A DNA stretch of 64,000 bases from JACVRW01 sp034664085 (GTDB lineage Bacteria; Actinomycetota; Thermoleophilia; Solirubrobacterales; Thermoleophilaceae), in assembly GCA_034664085.1 (NCBI GenBank), contig JAXDII010000077.1, forward strand, positions 1-64,000. The letters are read 5' to 3'. Positions within the stretch are counted from its first letter, which is position 1. Each line of letters begins with the position of its first letter. This document shows positions 1 through 8,186 of this stretch, in pieces. The notes below the pieces were generated by a model. It was given only the letters and a program-made list of their open reading frames with translations. It ran no database searches and was not told the DNA's origin. The position numbers and the translations under genes are program-made.

Positions 1-310
1 GGACGCGGTCGAAGGCCGCGTCGCCGAACGGCAGCTCCTGCGCGTCGCCCTCGATCCAGTCCACTTCGACCATGCCGTCGGCGCCGCGCTCGCGGGCGAT
101 CGCCAGCAGGTCGCGGGAGAAGTCGAGCCCGGTCACGCGCGCGCCCAGGCGAGCGGCCGGGATCGTGGCGTTGCCGGTGCCGCAGGCCACGTCGAGCACG
201 TCCATCCCGGGCTCGACGCCCGCCCGCTCGACCAGCAGCTCGCCGACCGCCGAGATCTTGTCGGCGACCGCCGCGTAGTTGCCGGAGCCCCACATCTCGC
301 TCGGCTGCAT
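1..310 (-). CDS. class I SAM-dependent methyltransferase (N-terminal part, runs off the window)
   Basis: The minus strand from the ATG at 308-310 reads an open frame to the window edge, about 103 residues, beginning MQPSEMWGSGNYAAVADK. It contains the SAM-binding motif I, VLDVACGTGNATIPAA, near residue 42, followed by an acidic strand end (GLDFS) and a motif like GDAQELPFGDAAFD. This order is typical of class I methyltransferases of the UbiE/Methyltransf_11 type. The substrate cannot be told. The gene is divergent from the ABC transporter at 376, with 65 bp between them. The C-terminal half lies outside the window. Confidence 0.85.
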   Translation of the reverse strand, partial: MQPSEMWGSGNYAAVADKISAVGELLVERAGVEPGMDVLDVACGTGNATIPAARLGARVTGLDFSRDLLAIARERGADGMVEVDWIEGDAQELPFGDAAFDRV

Positions 311-375
311 GGATCTCGCAGGATGGCGGTTATCCGCACTGCGCGCAATCACGGACCCTGCCACCCTGCCCCACC

Positions 376-1098
376 ATGGACTCAATCGTCACCGCCACCG
401 ACGTACGACGCCGCTACGGCGAGGGTGCCGCGGCCGTGGATGCGCTCGCTGGGGTGAGCGTTTCCTTCGAGCGTGGCCGCTTCAGCGCGATCATGGGCCC
501 GTCCGGGTCCGGCAAGTCGACGCTGATGCACATCCTCGCCGGGCTCGACCGCCCCACCGACGGCTCGGTGGTGCTCGACGGAGTGGAGATCACTGATCTC
601 GACGACGGCGACCTGACCAAGCTGCGCCGCGACAAGCTCGGCTTCATCTTCCAGTTCTTCAACCTGATCCCGGTCCTCACCGCCGAGGAGAACATCGTGC
701 TGCCGCTCTCGATCGCCGGCCGCAAGGTCGACGAGGTCTGGCTGCGGCAGCTGGTGGACACCGTCGGCCTGGGCGACCGCCTGACCCACCGCCCGTCTGA
801 GCTGTCGGGCGGCCAGCAGCAGCGCGTGGCCGTCGCCCGCGCCCTGATCTCGAAGCCCGCCGTCGTGTTCGCCGACGAGCCGACCGGCAACCTCGACTCG
901 AAGGCGAGCGAGGAGGTGCTGCGCTTGCTGCGCCAGTCGGTCGACGACCTGGGCCAGACCGTTGTGATGGTCACCCACGACCCGGAGGCCGCCTCGTACG
1001 CGGACCGCCTGGTGGTCCTGCGCGACGGCCGCATCGTGCACGACGCGCCGGCCGGCACGGCCGACCAGGTGATCGAGCTGATGAAGGAAGTCGCTTGA
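376..1098 (+). CDS. ABC transporter ATP-binding protein, MacB/LolD type
   Basis: This 240-residue protein is the nucleotide-binding subunit of an ABC exporter of the MacB/LolD class. Walker A (GPSGSGKST) is near residues 41-49, the signature LSGGQQQR near 142-149, and Walker B with its glutamate (VVFADEPTGN) near 163-172, followed by the H-loop THD. All catalytic positions look intact. Its stop codon overlaps the TTG start of the FtsX-type permease by 4 bp, so the two are translationally coupled and form one transporter. The substrate is unknown; relatives move lipoproteins, peptides or drugs, or do mechanical work at the envelope. Confidence 0.93.
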   Translation: MDSIVTATDVRRRYGEGAAAVDALAGVSVSFERGRFSAIMGPSGSGKSTLMHILAGLDRPTDGSVVLDGVEITDLDDGDLTKLRRDKLGFIFQFFNLIPVLTAEENIVLPLSIAGRKVDEVWLRQLVDTVGLGDRLTHRPSELSGGQQQRVAVARALISKPAVVFADEPTGNLDSKASEEVLRLLRQSVDDLGQTVVMVTHDPEAASYADRLVVLRDGRIVHDAPAGTADQVIELMKEVA

Positions 1099-3644
1099 CC
1101 AAGGTCGCCATCCGGGGTCTCGCGCAGCGCAAGCTGCGCGCCTTCGTGACGGCGCTGGCCGTGCTGCTCGGGGTGGCCTTCATCGCCGGCAGCTACGTGC
1201 TGACCGACACCATCAACCGCTCCTTCGACGACATCTTCGACGTCGCCTACGAGGGCACGGACGTCTCGATCAGCCCGAGCACCACCGCGCAGGGCGACGA
1301 GATCTCGCCGCCCTCGTTCCCCGCCGACGTGCTCGATCGGGTGCGCCGGGTCGACGGCGTGAAGAGCGCGGCCGGCGGCATCTTCTCGGTGGCGCGCTTC
1401 GTGGACGAAGACGGCGATCCGCTGAGCGCGAGCTTCGCGCCGGAGTTCGTGGCCTCCGTGGCGCCCGAGCCGTTCGAGACGCTCACCTACACCGAGGGGC
1501 GGCCGCCCCGCAGCGCGGACGAGGTCGGGGTCGACGAGTCCACGGCCGACCGCGAGGGCCTGAAGGTGGGGGACACGTTCCGCATCGCCGGCAAGGCCGG
1601 CGTCAAGGAGTACCGGATCAGCGGCATCCAGCGGCTCGGGGACACCACCTCGGGCGGCTCCGGGACCGCCCAGCTGACCCTGGACGAGGCCCAGCGGCTG
1701 ATGCAGAAGCAGGGCGAGTTCGACGGCATCTCGGTCCAGGCCGAGGACGGCGTGTCGCCGACCCAGCTCGCCCGCCGCATCGACCGCGTCCTGCCGTCGC
1801 GCTACCTCGTCGAGACGGGCACCCAGGCGGCCCAGCGCCAGTCCCAGGACATCAAGGACGACCTCTCCTTCTTCCGCATCGTGCTGCTCGTGTTCGGCGG
1901 CGTGGCGCTGCTGGTCGGCAGCTTCCTGATCTTCAACACCTTCGCCATCACGGTCGCCCAGCGCATCCGCGAGCTGGGGCTGCTGCGCACGCTCGGCGCC
2001 ACGCGGCGCCAGGTGCTGACCGGGATGCTGCTCGAGGCGACCATCATCGGCGCGCTCGGCTCGGGGCTCGGCGTGGTCGCGGGGCTCGGCTTCGCGAGCG
2101 GCCTGAGCGCGATCTTCACCTCGTTCGGGATCGACCTGCCCAACACCGGCACGGTCGTCGAGCCGCGCACGATCATCGTCTCGCTGGTCGTGGGCATGGT
2201 GGTCACGCTCACCGCCGCGCTCGTGCCCGCGCTGCGCGCCACGCGCGTCTCGCCGATGGCGGCGCTGCTCGAGGCCGAGCTGCCCGAGAGCCGCACGCGC
2301 GGCCGGCTGTTCACGGCGTTCGCCGCGCTGCTCACGCTGCTCGGCATCGGCATGACGTGCGCGGGCCTGTTCGCGAGCTTCGAGGCGTCGGGCACGGCCG
2401 CCGGGCTGGTCGGCGGAGGCGCGGTCGCCACCCTGCTCGGAGTGTCGATGTTCAGCCCGCGCCTGGTGCGGCCGCTGGCGTCGGTCGCCGGCTGGCCGCT
2501 CCAGAAGCTGCGCGGCATCACCGGCCGCCTGGCCCGCGAGAACGCGGTGCGCAAGCCGGGCCGCACGGCGGTCACGGCCGCGGCGCTGATGATCGGCCTG
2601 GCGGTAGTGGTGTTCGTGACGGTGTTCGCCGCGGGGATCAGCGCCTCGGTCGGCAACGCGATCGACCGCAACTTCCAGGGCGACCTGGTGCTGCAGAACA
2701 GCGACGGCTTCTCGCCGATCAGCCCGGACGCCGGCCGCGCCGCGGAGCGGGTGGACGGCGTGGCGACGGTCTCCTCGCTCAGCTTCGCGGGCGGCGTGTA
2801 CGAGGGCAAGGACATCCGAGTCTCGGCCGTCGACCCGGCGACCGTCGACAAGGTGCTGACCCTCGACTGGAAGCAGGGCTCGCCCGACACGCTGACGCAG
2901 CTCTCCGACGACGAGGTCATCCTCGACGACGCCTGGGCGAAGTCCAACGACCTCGAGGTCGGCGACACGATCAGGGTCCGCACGCCGCTGGAGCGCGTCG
3001 CGACCTTCAGGATCGCCGGCACGGTCAAGGACAACGCCGACCTGCTCGGCACCCTCGTGGTCTCCGACGACGCGCTCGAGCGGTGGTTCGGCGAGCGCGA
3101 TCCGAGCATCACCTTCGTCGACCTGGCCGAGGGCGCCGACCCGGATGCGGTGAAGGACCGCGTGGAAGCGGTCGTGCACAGGAGCTTCCCCACCGTCGAC
3201 ACGCTCAACCAGCAGGAGCTGAAGGACCGCCAGGAGGAGCAGATCCAGCAGCTCGTGGCTTTCTTCTACGTGCTGCTTGCGCTGGCGGTCGTGATCTCGC
3301 TGCTCGGCATCGTGACCACGCTGGCGCTGTCGATCCACGAGCGCACGCGCGAGCTGGGCATGCTGCGCGCGGTCGGGATGTCCCGCCGCCAGGTGCGCCA
3401 GCTGGTGCGCTACGAGGCCGTCATCACGGCGCTGATCGGGGCGATCCTGGGCACGGTGCTCGGGGTGATCTTCGCCGCGCTCGTCTCGCGCCCGCTCGCG
3501 GACGAGGGCTTCGAGCTGGCCTACCCGATCGGCACCCTGGTCGTCCTGCTGGTCCTGGCCGCGCTGGCCGGGGTGCTGGCGGCGATCTGGCCCGCCCGGA
3601 GGGCGGCGAAGCTCGACGTACTGCAGGCGCTGGCGTACGAGTAG
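1095..3644 (+). CDS. ABC transporter permease, FtsX/MacB-like, two FtsX domains
   Basis: This 849-residue membrane protein is the permease partner of the ATPase just upstream. It has an N-terminal membrane segment (about residues 14-34), a large extracytoplasmic MacB-type core (about 35-250), and three membrane segments forming the first FtsX domain (about 258-385). A central segment, a second extracytoplasmic domain (about 520-705) and a second FtsX domain (about 720-845) follow. Both FtsX domains carry the loop pattern R(I/T)RELG(L/M)LR. The duplicated layout is common in actinobacterial permeases that act with one ATPase. A TTG start is chosen because it gives the 4-bp overlap and a full-length first helix. 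Confidence 0.92.
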   Translation: MTKVAIRGLAQRKLRAFVTALAVLLGVAFIAGSYVLTDTINRSFDDIFDVAYEGTDVSISPSTTAQGDEISPPSFPADVLDRVRRVDGVKSAAGGIFSVARFVDEDGDPLSASFAPEFVASVAPEPFETLTYTEGRPPRSADEVGVDESTADREGLKVGDTFRIAGKAGVKEYRISGIQRLGDTTSGGSGTAQLTLDEAQRLMQKQGEFDGISVQAEDGVSPTQLARRIDRVLPSRYLVETGTQAAQRQSQDIKDDLSFFRIVLLVFGGVALLVGSFLIFNTFAITVAQRIRELGLLRTLGATRRQVLTGMLLEATIIGALGSGLGVVAGLGFASGLSAIFTSFGIDLPNTGTVVEPRTIIVSLVVGMVVTLTAALVPALRATRVSPMAALLEAELPESRTRGRLFTAFAALLTLLGIGMTCAGLFASFEASGTAAGLVGGGAVATLLGVSMFSPRLVRPLASVAGWPLQKLRGITGRLARENAVRKPGRTAVTAAALMIGLAVVVFVTVFAAGISASVGNAIDRNFQGDLVLQNSDGFSPISPDAGRAAERVDGVATVSSLSFAGGVYEGKDIRVSAVDPATVDKVLTLDWKQGSPDTLTQLSDDEVILDDAWAKSNDLEVGDTIRVRTPLERVATFRIAGTVKDNADLLGTLVVSDDALERWFGERDPSITFVDLAEGADPDAVKDRVEAVVHRSFPTVDTLNQQELKDRQEEQIQQLVAFFYVLLALAVVISLLGIVTTLALSIHERTRELGMLRAVGMSRRQVRQLVRYEAVITALIGAILGTVLGVIFAALVSRPLADEGFELAYPIGTLVVLLVLAALAGVLAAIWPARRAAKLDVLQALAYE

Positions 3645-3648
3645 CGGG

Positions 3649-4848
3649 GTGCCGCGCTCAAGCGGCGGCCCGGTTGCTCCGAACACAAAGAGGGTGCGCT
3701 CCCTCGTCGCGCTGACGCTCGTGCTGCTGCTCGGCCTCGCGCCGGCGACCGCGCGCGCGGCCACGGTCGCGGTCGAGGGCGACGCCCTGCGCCTCACCGC
3801 CGGCCCGGGCGAGTACAACCTGCTCACGGTGGCGCCGGCGACGCCCGGCGGCCTGGCGGTGACCGACCGCGGCTTCCCGCTGACCTACGGCAGCGGCTGC
3901 GTGCCTCAGGGGACGCTGGTCGTCTGCGGCGGGGCCGTACGCGTCGAGGCCGATCTCGGCGATGGCGACGACGAGCTGTTCCTCTCCGCGCTCGTGTCCG
4001 CGCGGGTGGCGGGCGGCCTCGGCAACGACCGCCTGACGGCCTCGCCTGCCGTGCCGCCGCTGGACCCGGCGGCGTATCCGGCGCTCGAGCTCGACGGCGG
4101 CGAGGGCGACGACAGCATCACCGCGGCGGGCGGAGCCGATCTCGTGAGCGGCGGACCCGGCTTCGACTCGCTGACCGGCGCGGACGGCGACGACCACCTC
4201 GACGGCGGCACGGGCGGCGACCTGGCGTACGGCGGCAACGGGTCCGACTCGATCGTGCTGCGCGACAGCGTCTCCGACACGGCCTCGTGCGGCAGCGGCA
4301 GCGACACGGTGCGCGCCGAGGTGCTCGACCAGCTCGACTTCGCCTGCGAGCGCGTGGACTACGGGCGGCCCGGCAATGTCGGGCGGCTGCGCCCGGTCAC
4401 CGGCGGCGGGCGCTTCGTGCCGATCCCGGGCCAGTCCTGGGCGCGCGTCGACCGGCGCATCCTGCCCGGGGTGCTGTACCTGATCCGACGCTACAACGTT
4501 CGCGTCGGAGACGGCTATGCGACGACCGGCCACGAGCCGCGCGGCGAGCACCCGCTCGGCCTCGCCGTCGACCTCTATCCCGGCCCCGGCGGAAGCTGGC
4601 GCGAGGTCGGACGGCTGGCGAAATGGGCCGAGCCGCGCCAGAACCGGACGCGGCCGCCGTTCCGATGGGTCGGCTGGAACGGCGACGCGAACCACGGGCA
4701 CCCGAAGCGCTGCAAGCCGGCCCGCGGCTGCTGGCCCCACCTGCACGTCTCATGGGCGCACTCACCCGGCAAGCCGCGCCGGCCGGTGCGGACCGTTTGG
4801 GTGTTCGACGTAACCAACCGGGGGCTCACGCCCGCGGACCCCCGCTGA
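3649..4848 (+). CDS. secreted protein with RTX-like repeats and a C-terminal M15-like peptidase domain
   Basis: This 399-residue exported protein has an Ala-rich signal peptide ending near ATARAA. Residues about 140-210 hold glycine/aspartate nonapeptide repeats of the RTX calcium-binding type (GGEGDDSI, GGPGFDSL, GGTGGDLA). The last 150 residues contain HPLGLAVD and a later HLHVSW, which match the zinc-ligand pattern HxxxxxxD...HxH of M15-type D-Ala-D-Ala peptidases and related ARB-07466 domains. This suggests a cell-wall-acting or wall-binding enzyme. The GTG at 3649 is used; a GTG at 3694 would give a more usual short signal peptide. It lies 4 bp after the permease gene. Confidence 0.75.
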   Translation: MPRSSGGPVAPNTKRVRSLVALTLVLLLGLAPATARAATVAVEGDALRLTAGPGEYNLLTVAPATPGGLAVTDRGFPLTYGSGCVPQGTLVVCGGAVRVEADLGDGDDELFLSALVSARVAGGLGNDRLTASPAVPPLDPAAYPALELDGGEGDDSITAAGGADLVSGGPGFDSLTGADGDDHLDGGTGGDLAYGGNGSDSIVLRDSVSDTASCGSGSDTVRAEVLDQLDFACERVDYGRPGNVGRLRPVTGGGRFVPIPGQSWARVDRRILPGVLYLIRRYNVRVGDGYATTGHEPRGEHPLGLAVDLYPGPGGSWREVGRLAKWAEPRQNRTRPPFRWVGWNGDANHGHPKRCKPARGCWPHLHVSWAHSPGKPRRPVRTVWVFDVTNRGLTPADPR

Positions 4849-4962
4849 TTCGCGGCCGCTCCATTTCGCCGTTGCAGCGGAAGCCGTTGGGCGCGTCGAA
4901 GCGGCGTCCGGCGAGCCGTCTCACGGTGGCCGGTCTACGGCCAGCCATAGCATTGGCGATTC
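4849..4962. other. 114-bp intergenic gap
   Basis: No gene is visible between the RTX/M15-like gene and meaB. The stretch contains one GCGGCCGC octamer at 4852-4859, the recognition sequence of the NotI prototype enzyme. This is relevant because a NotI-family enzyme is encoded at 18.6 kb. A weak GGCC-based inverted repeat lies near 4930-4945. I see no convincing terminator or promoter. Confidence 0.5.
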
Positions 4963-5919
4963 ATGTCTGGCCCAGGACGCACAGCCGCTGACCTCGCCGA
5001 GCGCCTGCTCGCCGGCGACAAGCGTGCGCTCGCACGCGCGATCACGCTGGTCGAGAACGACGACCCCGAGGGCTGGGCGCTCGTGCGGGAGGTCTACCCG
5101 AGCACGGGGCGCGCCCGCGTGGTCGGCTTCACGGGCCCGCCCGGGGTGGGCAAGTCCACCCTGATCGGCCGGCTGATCGAGCACGCCCGCGCGCGCGACC
5201 GCGAGGTGGCCGTCCTGTCGATCGACCCCAGCTCGCCGTTCACCCACGGCGCCCTGCTCGGCGACCGCATCCGTCTGTCCGACCACTTCCTCGACCCGGG
5301 CGTGTTCATCCGCTCGATGGCCAGCCGCGGCTCGCTCGGCGGCCTGTCCGAGGCCACGCTGCAGGCCGCCCTGCTGATGGACGCCAGCGGCAAGGACGAC
5401 GTCCTCCTCGAGACCGTGGGAGTCGGCCAGGCCGAGGTCGACATCATCGACCACGCCGACACGGTGGTGCTGGCGCTGATGCCCGGCTCCGGCGACTCCG
5501 TCCAGGCGCTCAAGGCCGGCGTGATGGAGATCCCCGACGTGATCGCGGTCAACAAGTCCGACCACCCGCTCACCGACACGATGATCCGCGAGATCCGCGG
5601 CACGCTCTCGCTCGCCCCCCAGGAGGGCTGGCGCGTGCCGATCGTGAAGACCGAGGCGAGCCGCTCCGAGGGCATCGACGAGCTGGCCGACAAGATCGCC
5701 GAGCACCACGCGTTCATCGAGGAGCAGGGCACGCTGGCCGAGCGCCGCCGCCGCAACCTGATGAACGAGGTGCTGGCTCTGGCCGCCGGGCGGCTGCGGC
5801 GCCGGCTCGAGGAGCAGGTGCGCGATGACGAGTCGGTGCAGGAGCTGCTCGACGAGGTGGTCGCGCGGCGGCTCGATCCGGCCAGCGCGGCAGCGAAGTT
5901 GCTGGAGCGCGAGCTCTAG
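4963..5919 (+). CDS. meaB: MeaB/ArgK-family GTPase, chaperone of B12-dependent acyl-CoA mutases
   Basis: This 318-residue G3E-family GTPase protects and reloads coenzyme-B12-dependent acyl-CoA mutases. The P-loop GPPGVGKST sits at about residues 58-66. It is followed by the family motif IDPSSPFTHGALLGDRIR, a Walker-B-like ETVGVGQAEVDI segment and the guanine-specificity motif NKSD. Length and motif order match MeaB/ArgK. No mutase is adjacent. The B12 mutase subunits in this window lie at 50.9 and 54.6 kb and are the likely clients. The CHAD gene follows after 24 bp and may be cotranscribed. Confidence 0.93.
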   Translation: MSGPGRTAADLAERLLAGDKRALARAITLVENDDPEGWALVREVYPSTGRARVVGFTGPPGVGKSTLIGRLIEHARARDREVAVLSIDPSSPFTHGALLGDRIRLSDHFLDPGVFIRSMASRGSLGGLSEATLQAALLMDASGKDDVLLETVGVGQAEVDIIDHADTVVLALMPGSGDSVQALKAGVMEIPDVIAVNKSDHPLTDTMIREIRGTLSLAPQEGWRVPIVKTEASRSEGIDELADKIAEHHAFIEEQGTLAERRRRNLMNEVLALAAGRLRRRLEEQVRDDESVQELLDEVVARRLDPASAAAKLLEREL

Positions 5920-5943
5920 TCCAGCTGGGGGTAGGCTCAGCTC

Positions 5944-6876
5944 ATGTCCTCGCGGGTCTTTCGGCTTGACCCCGCCGAGCCGGTGGCGGACGAGGTCCGG
6001 CGTGTGGCGATCGGCCGGATCGACCACGCGCTCGACGAGCTGCAGGGCAGGACCGACAGCACTCGCGAGGAGGCGGTCCACGAGGCGCGCAAGGACATGA
6101 AGAAGCTGCGCGCGCTGCTGCGGCTCGTGCGCGGCGAGCTAGGGGACCGCGTCTACCGGCGCGAGAACGCGGCCTTCCGCGACACCGCCGGCCAGCTCGC
6201 CGGAGTGCGCGACGCCGACGTGATGCTCGCCACCCTGGGCCAGCTCGAGGAACGCTACGGCGAGCTCCCGGGTGTCGCCGGTCGGCTGCGGCCGGCGCTC
6301 GTGGCGCACCGCTTCCGCGCGTCTGCGGGCGCGCTCAAGCCGGCGTCGCGCGCTGCGGCCGAAGCCCTGACCGAGGCGCGTGCCCGCGTGGCGGAGTGGC
6401 CACTCGACGGCGACGGGTTCGAGGTGCTCGAGGAGGGCCTGCAGCGCGTCTACCGCCAGGGCCGGCGCGACTGGCGCGCCGCCCGCAAGCTCCCCACCGC
6501 CGAGCGGATGCACGAGTGGCGCAAGCGGGTGAAGGACCTCTGGTACGCCTACTCGCTGCTCCAGGACACCTGGAAGCCAGTGGTCAGGGCGCTGGCGGAC
6601 GAGGCGCACGAGCTGTCCGACCGCCTGGGCGACGACCACGACCTCGCGGTGCTGCGCGACTGGGCGCACGAGCACTCCGCCGCGCTCGACGGCGGCGATC
6701 CGGTCCTGCGCGGCTTCGACGTCATCGTCGAGAGCCGCCGCGGGGAGCTGCGCGACGAGGCGTTCGCGTACGGCGCGCGGCTGTACGCCGACAAGCCCGG
6801 AGCGTTCGTCGCCCGCCTCGAGGGCTGGTGGAGCGCCTCAGCCCGCGCAGCGCGGGCAGAGCCCGCTCACGACTAG
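5944..6876 (+). CDS. CHAD domain protein
   Basis: This 310-residue protein is a CHAD domain from end to end. These are helical bundles rich in conserved histidines, arginines and lysines that bind polyphosphate and often accompany CYTH triphosphatases. The repeated pattern is visible as VHEARKDMKKLRALLRL near residue 40 and MHEWRKRVKDLWYAYSLLQ near residue 185, each with the HxxRKxxKxxR core. No CYTH domain is fused or adjacent. The 3' end overlaps the convergent Fur-family gene by 39 bp. The exact role here is unknown; polyphosphate association is inferred from the family. Confidence 0.88.
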   Translation: MSSRVFRLDPAEPVADEVRRVAIGRIDHALDELQGRTDSTREEAVHEARKDMKKLRALLRLVRGELGDRVYRRENAAFRDTAGQLAGVRDADVMLATLGQLEERYGELPGVAGRLRPALVAHRFRASAGALKPASRAAAEALTEARARVAEWPLDGDGFEVLEEGLQRVYRQGRRDWRAARKLPTAERMHEWRKRVKDLWYAYSLLQDTWKPVVRALADEAHELSDRLGDDHDLAVLRDWAHEHSAALDGGDPVLRGFDVIVESRRGELRDEAFAYGARLYADKPGAFVARLEGWWSASARAARAEPAHD

Positions 6877-7242
6877 CTCGGCGGAGTCGGGCATGAAGCC
6901 GCGCCGGCGCGCGCGGCGCAGCACACCGGCCGTGTCCACGTCCCCGCCGATGTCCTCGACGCTCCCGCACGCGCGACACACGAGGTGGTGATGGCCGTCG
7001 GTGCCCGGATCCCAGAGTGTCGGCCCGTGCCCGGTGGGGACGCGCCTGACGATCCCCAGCTCCTCGAACAGCTCGAGCGTGGCGTACACCGTCGGCAGCG
7101 ACGCGCTCGGCAGCCGGGCGAGCACCTCTTCGGCGGTGGCATGCCGGCCGAGGTCTGCGAGAGCGCGGTGGATCAGCACGCGCTGCGGGGTGACGCGCTG
7201 GCCGCGCCCGCGCAGCGTCTGCTTGAGCTGTTCCTCGGTCAT
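6838..7242 (-). CDS. Fur-family metal-dependent transcriptional regulator
   Basis: This 134-residue repressor has an N-terminal winged helix (GQRVTPQRVLIHRAL to the recognition region SLPTVYATLELFEELG) and a C-terminal dimerisation and metal domain. Visible ligands are the GHHHLVCRAC motif and a second CPRC pair near the C-terminus, the structural Cys4 zinc site typical of Fur/PerR/Zur. The sequence alone does not decide which metal or peroxide it senses. It is divergent from a VIT-type membrane protein across a short AT-rich gap holding an imperfect dyad, so it probably controls that gene and itself. Confidence 0.9.
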   Translation of the reverse strand: MTEEQLKQTLRGRGQRVTPQRVLIHRALADLGRHATAEEVLARLPSASLPTVYATLELFEELGIVRRVPTGHGPTLWDPGTDGHHHLVCRACGSVEDIGGDVDTAGVLRRARRRGFMPDSAELVVSGLCPRCAG

Positions 7243-7252
7243 TAGGCCGCCC

Positions 7253-7278
7253 TTATTCTAATCGATTTGCAATAGTAA
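7253..7278. promoter_or_regulatory. candidate Fur-family operator between fur-like and VIT-like genes
   Basis: The 40-bp gap between the divergent Fur-family and VIT-type genes holds a 26-bp AT-rich stretch with an imperfect dyad (TTATT... to ...AATAGTAA). It is strikingly AT-rich for this chromosome. It is the only place for both promoters and for a regulator site. Similarity to a Fur box is partial, so the assignment rests mainly on position. Confidence 0.4.
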
Positions 7279-7285
7279 GTGAGTG

Positions 7286-7786
7286 ATGCCTGCCGAAGTG
7301 ATCACCCGCTGGCGCGCCGCGGACGAGCGCAAGCTCCTGCTCCAAGTGATCCAGCCTGGCCTCGTGGGGCTGATCGACGGCACGATCTCGACGCTCGCGC
7401 CGATCTTCGCCGCGGCCTACCTTGCCGGCTCCCGTGAGGCACTGCTGGTCGGCCTGGCCGCCGCCGTCGGGGCGGCGATCTCGATGGGCATGTCCGAGGG
7501 GCTGTCAGACGACGGCGAGCTGACCGGCCGCGGCAGCAGCCTCGCGCGCGGGCTGATCACCGGCTTCGCCACGTTCGTGGGAGGCTCGATGCACGCGCTC
7601 CCATTCCTGATCGGCGACGTGGACCGGGCGCTGGCGCTGGCCTACGCGGTCGTCGCCGTCGAACTGGTCGCGATCGCGTGGGTGCGCCGGCGCTTCCTGT
7701 CGGTCTCGCTGAAGCGTTCGCTCGCGCAGGTGACGCTGGGCGGCGTCCTGGTGGCCTCGGTGGGCGTCATCATCGGGAGCTCGTAG
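7286..7786 (+). CDS. VIT/CCC1-family membrane protein, probable iron or manganese transporter
   Basis: This 166-residue protein has about five membrane segments. It carries family features of VIT1/CCC1 iron and manganese transporters: an N-terminal GLIDGTISTLAPIFAAA segment with a conserved acidic residue in the first helix, and AISMGMSEGLSDDGELTGRG after the second helix. The small size resembles the VIT domain of bacterial proteins that export iron or place it in storage. The divergent Fur-family gene supports a metal role. An ATG at 7286 is preferred over the GTG one codon earlier. The 3' end overlaps the convergent YjbR gene by 17 bp. Confidence 0.75.
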   Translation: MPAEVITRWRAADERKLLLQVIQPGLVGLIDGTISTLAPIFAAAYLAGSREALLVGLAAAVGAAISMGMSEGLSDDGELTGRGSSLARGLITGFATFVGGSMHALPFLIGDVDRALALAYAVVAVELVAIAWVRRRFLSVSLKRSLAQVTLGGVLVASVGVIIGSS

Positions 7787-8123
7787 CTTCCTCGTCGCGC
7801 TCCTTGACGAGGCGCGTGGGCGCGGCCCGCCGCCAGGAGTCCTCGAGCACCTCGGCCAGCTCGTCCTCTGGAATCGCGCCGAGCCGCACCAGCATGTAGT
7901 GGTAGGGGCGGTAGTGGTCGGTGATGAAGAAGACGGCCGGCTCGGCGCCCATCAGCAGCTCGCGCTCGCCGCGGTCGACCGTGACGACGAGGTGCTGGCC
8001 GTCGTCGCGCAGGCGGGCGAACATCTTCTTGCGCACGCGCCACGCCGGCGTGCCGTAGGCGGTGCCCTCCTCCGCCTCCGGCAGGGCGAGCGCGAGCCGG
8101 CGCAGTGCGGCGACATCGGCCAT
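7770..8123 (-). CDS. MmcQ/YjbR-family protein
   Basis: This protein of about 117 residues belongs to the MmcQ/YjbR fold. Family hallmarks are the N-terminal LALALPEAEEGTAYGTPAWRV, the KKMFARL strand, LLMGAEPAVFFITDHYRPYHYMLVRL, and a C-terminal helix ending in SWRRAAPTRL. Members are small cytoplasmic proteins, some annotated as DNA-binding, without an agreed biochemical role. The ATG at 8123 starts at MADVAALRR; an upstream ATG at 8153 would add ten residues that look non-conserved. Confidence 0.8.
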   Translation of the reverse strand: MADVAALRRLALALPEAEEGTAYGTPAWRVRKKMFARLRDDGQHLVVTVDRGERELLMGAEPAVFFITDHYRPYHYMLVRLGAIPEDELAEVLEDSWRRAAPTRLVKERDEEATSSR

Positions 8124-8161
8124 CTCGCGCCAGTCTGGCACGGCCCTCGGCACGCCGGAAG

Positions 8162-8175
8162 TTAGGCTGCCCTAA
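8162..8175. promoter_or_regulatory. small perfect inverted repeat TTAGG-N4-CCTAA
   Basis: A 5-bp perfect inverted repeat with a 4-bp spacer sits 11 bp before the GTG of the phosphodiesterase-glycosyltransferase gene. The half-sites match the outer arms of DtxR/IdeR iron boxes, but the full 19-bp box is not there. It could be an operator for that gene or chance; the Fur/VIT pair next door makes a metal link conceivable. Confidence 0.25.
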
Positions 8176-8186
8176 GATGACCCCCC

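Noticed and set aside
414..3827. A very long open frame (over 1100 codons) on the minus strand antisense to the ABC transporter genes.
   Set aside because: Its composition is Arg/Ala/His/Gln-rich without any motif, as expected for a shadow frame in GC-rich DNA. The plus strand has clear ABC transporter motifs.
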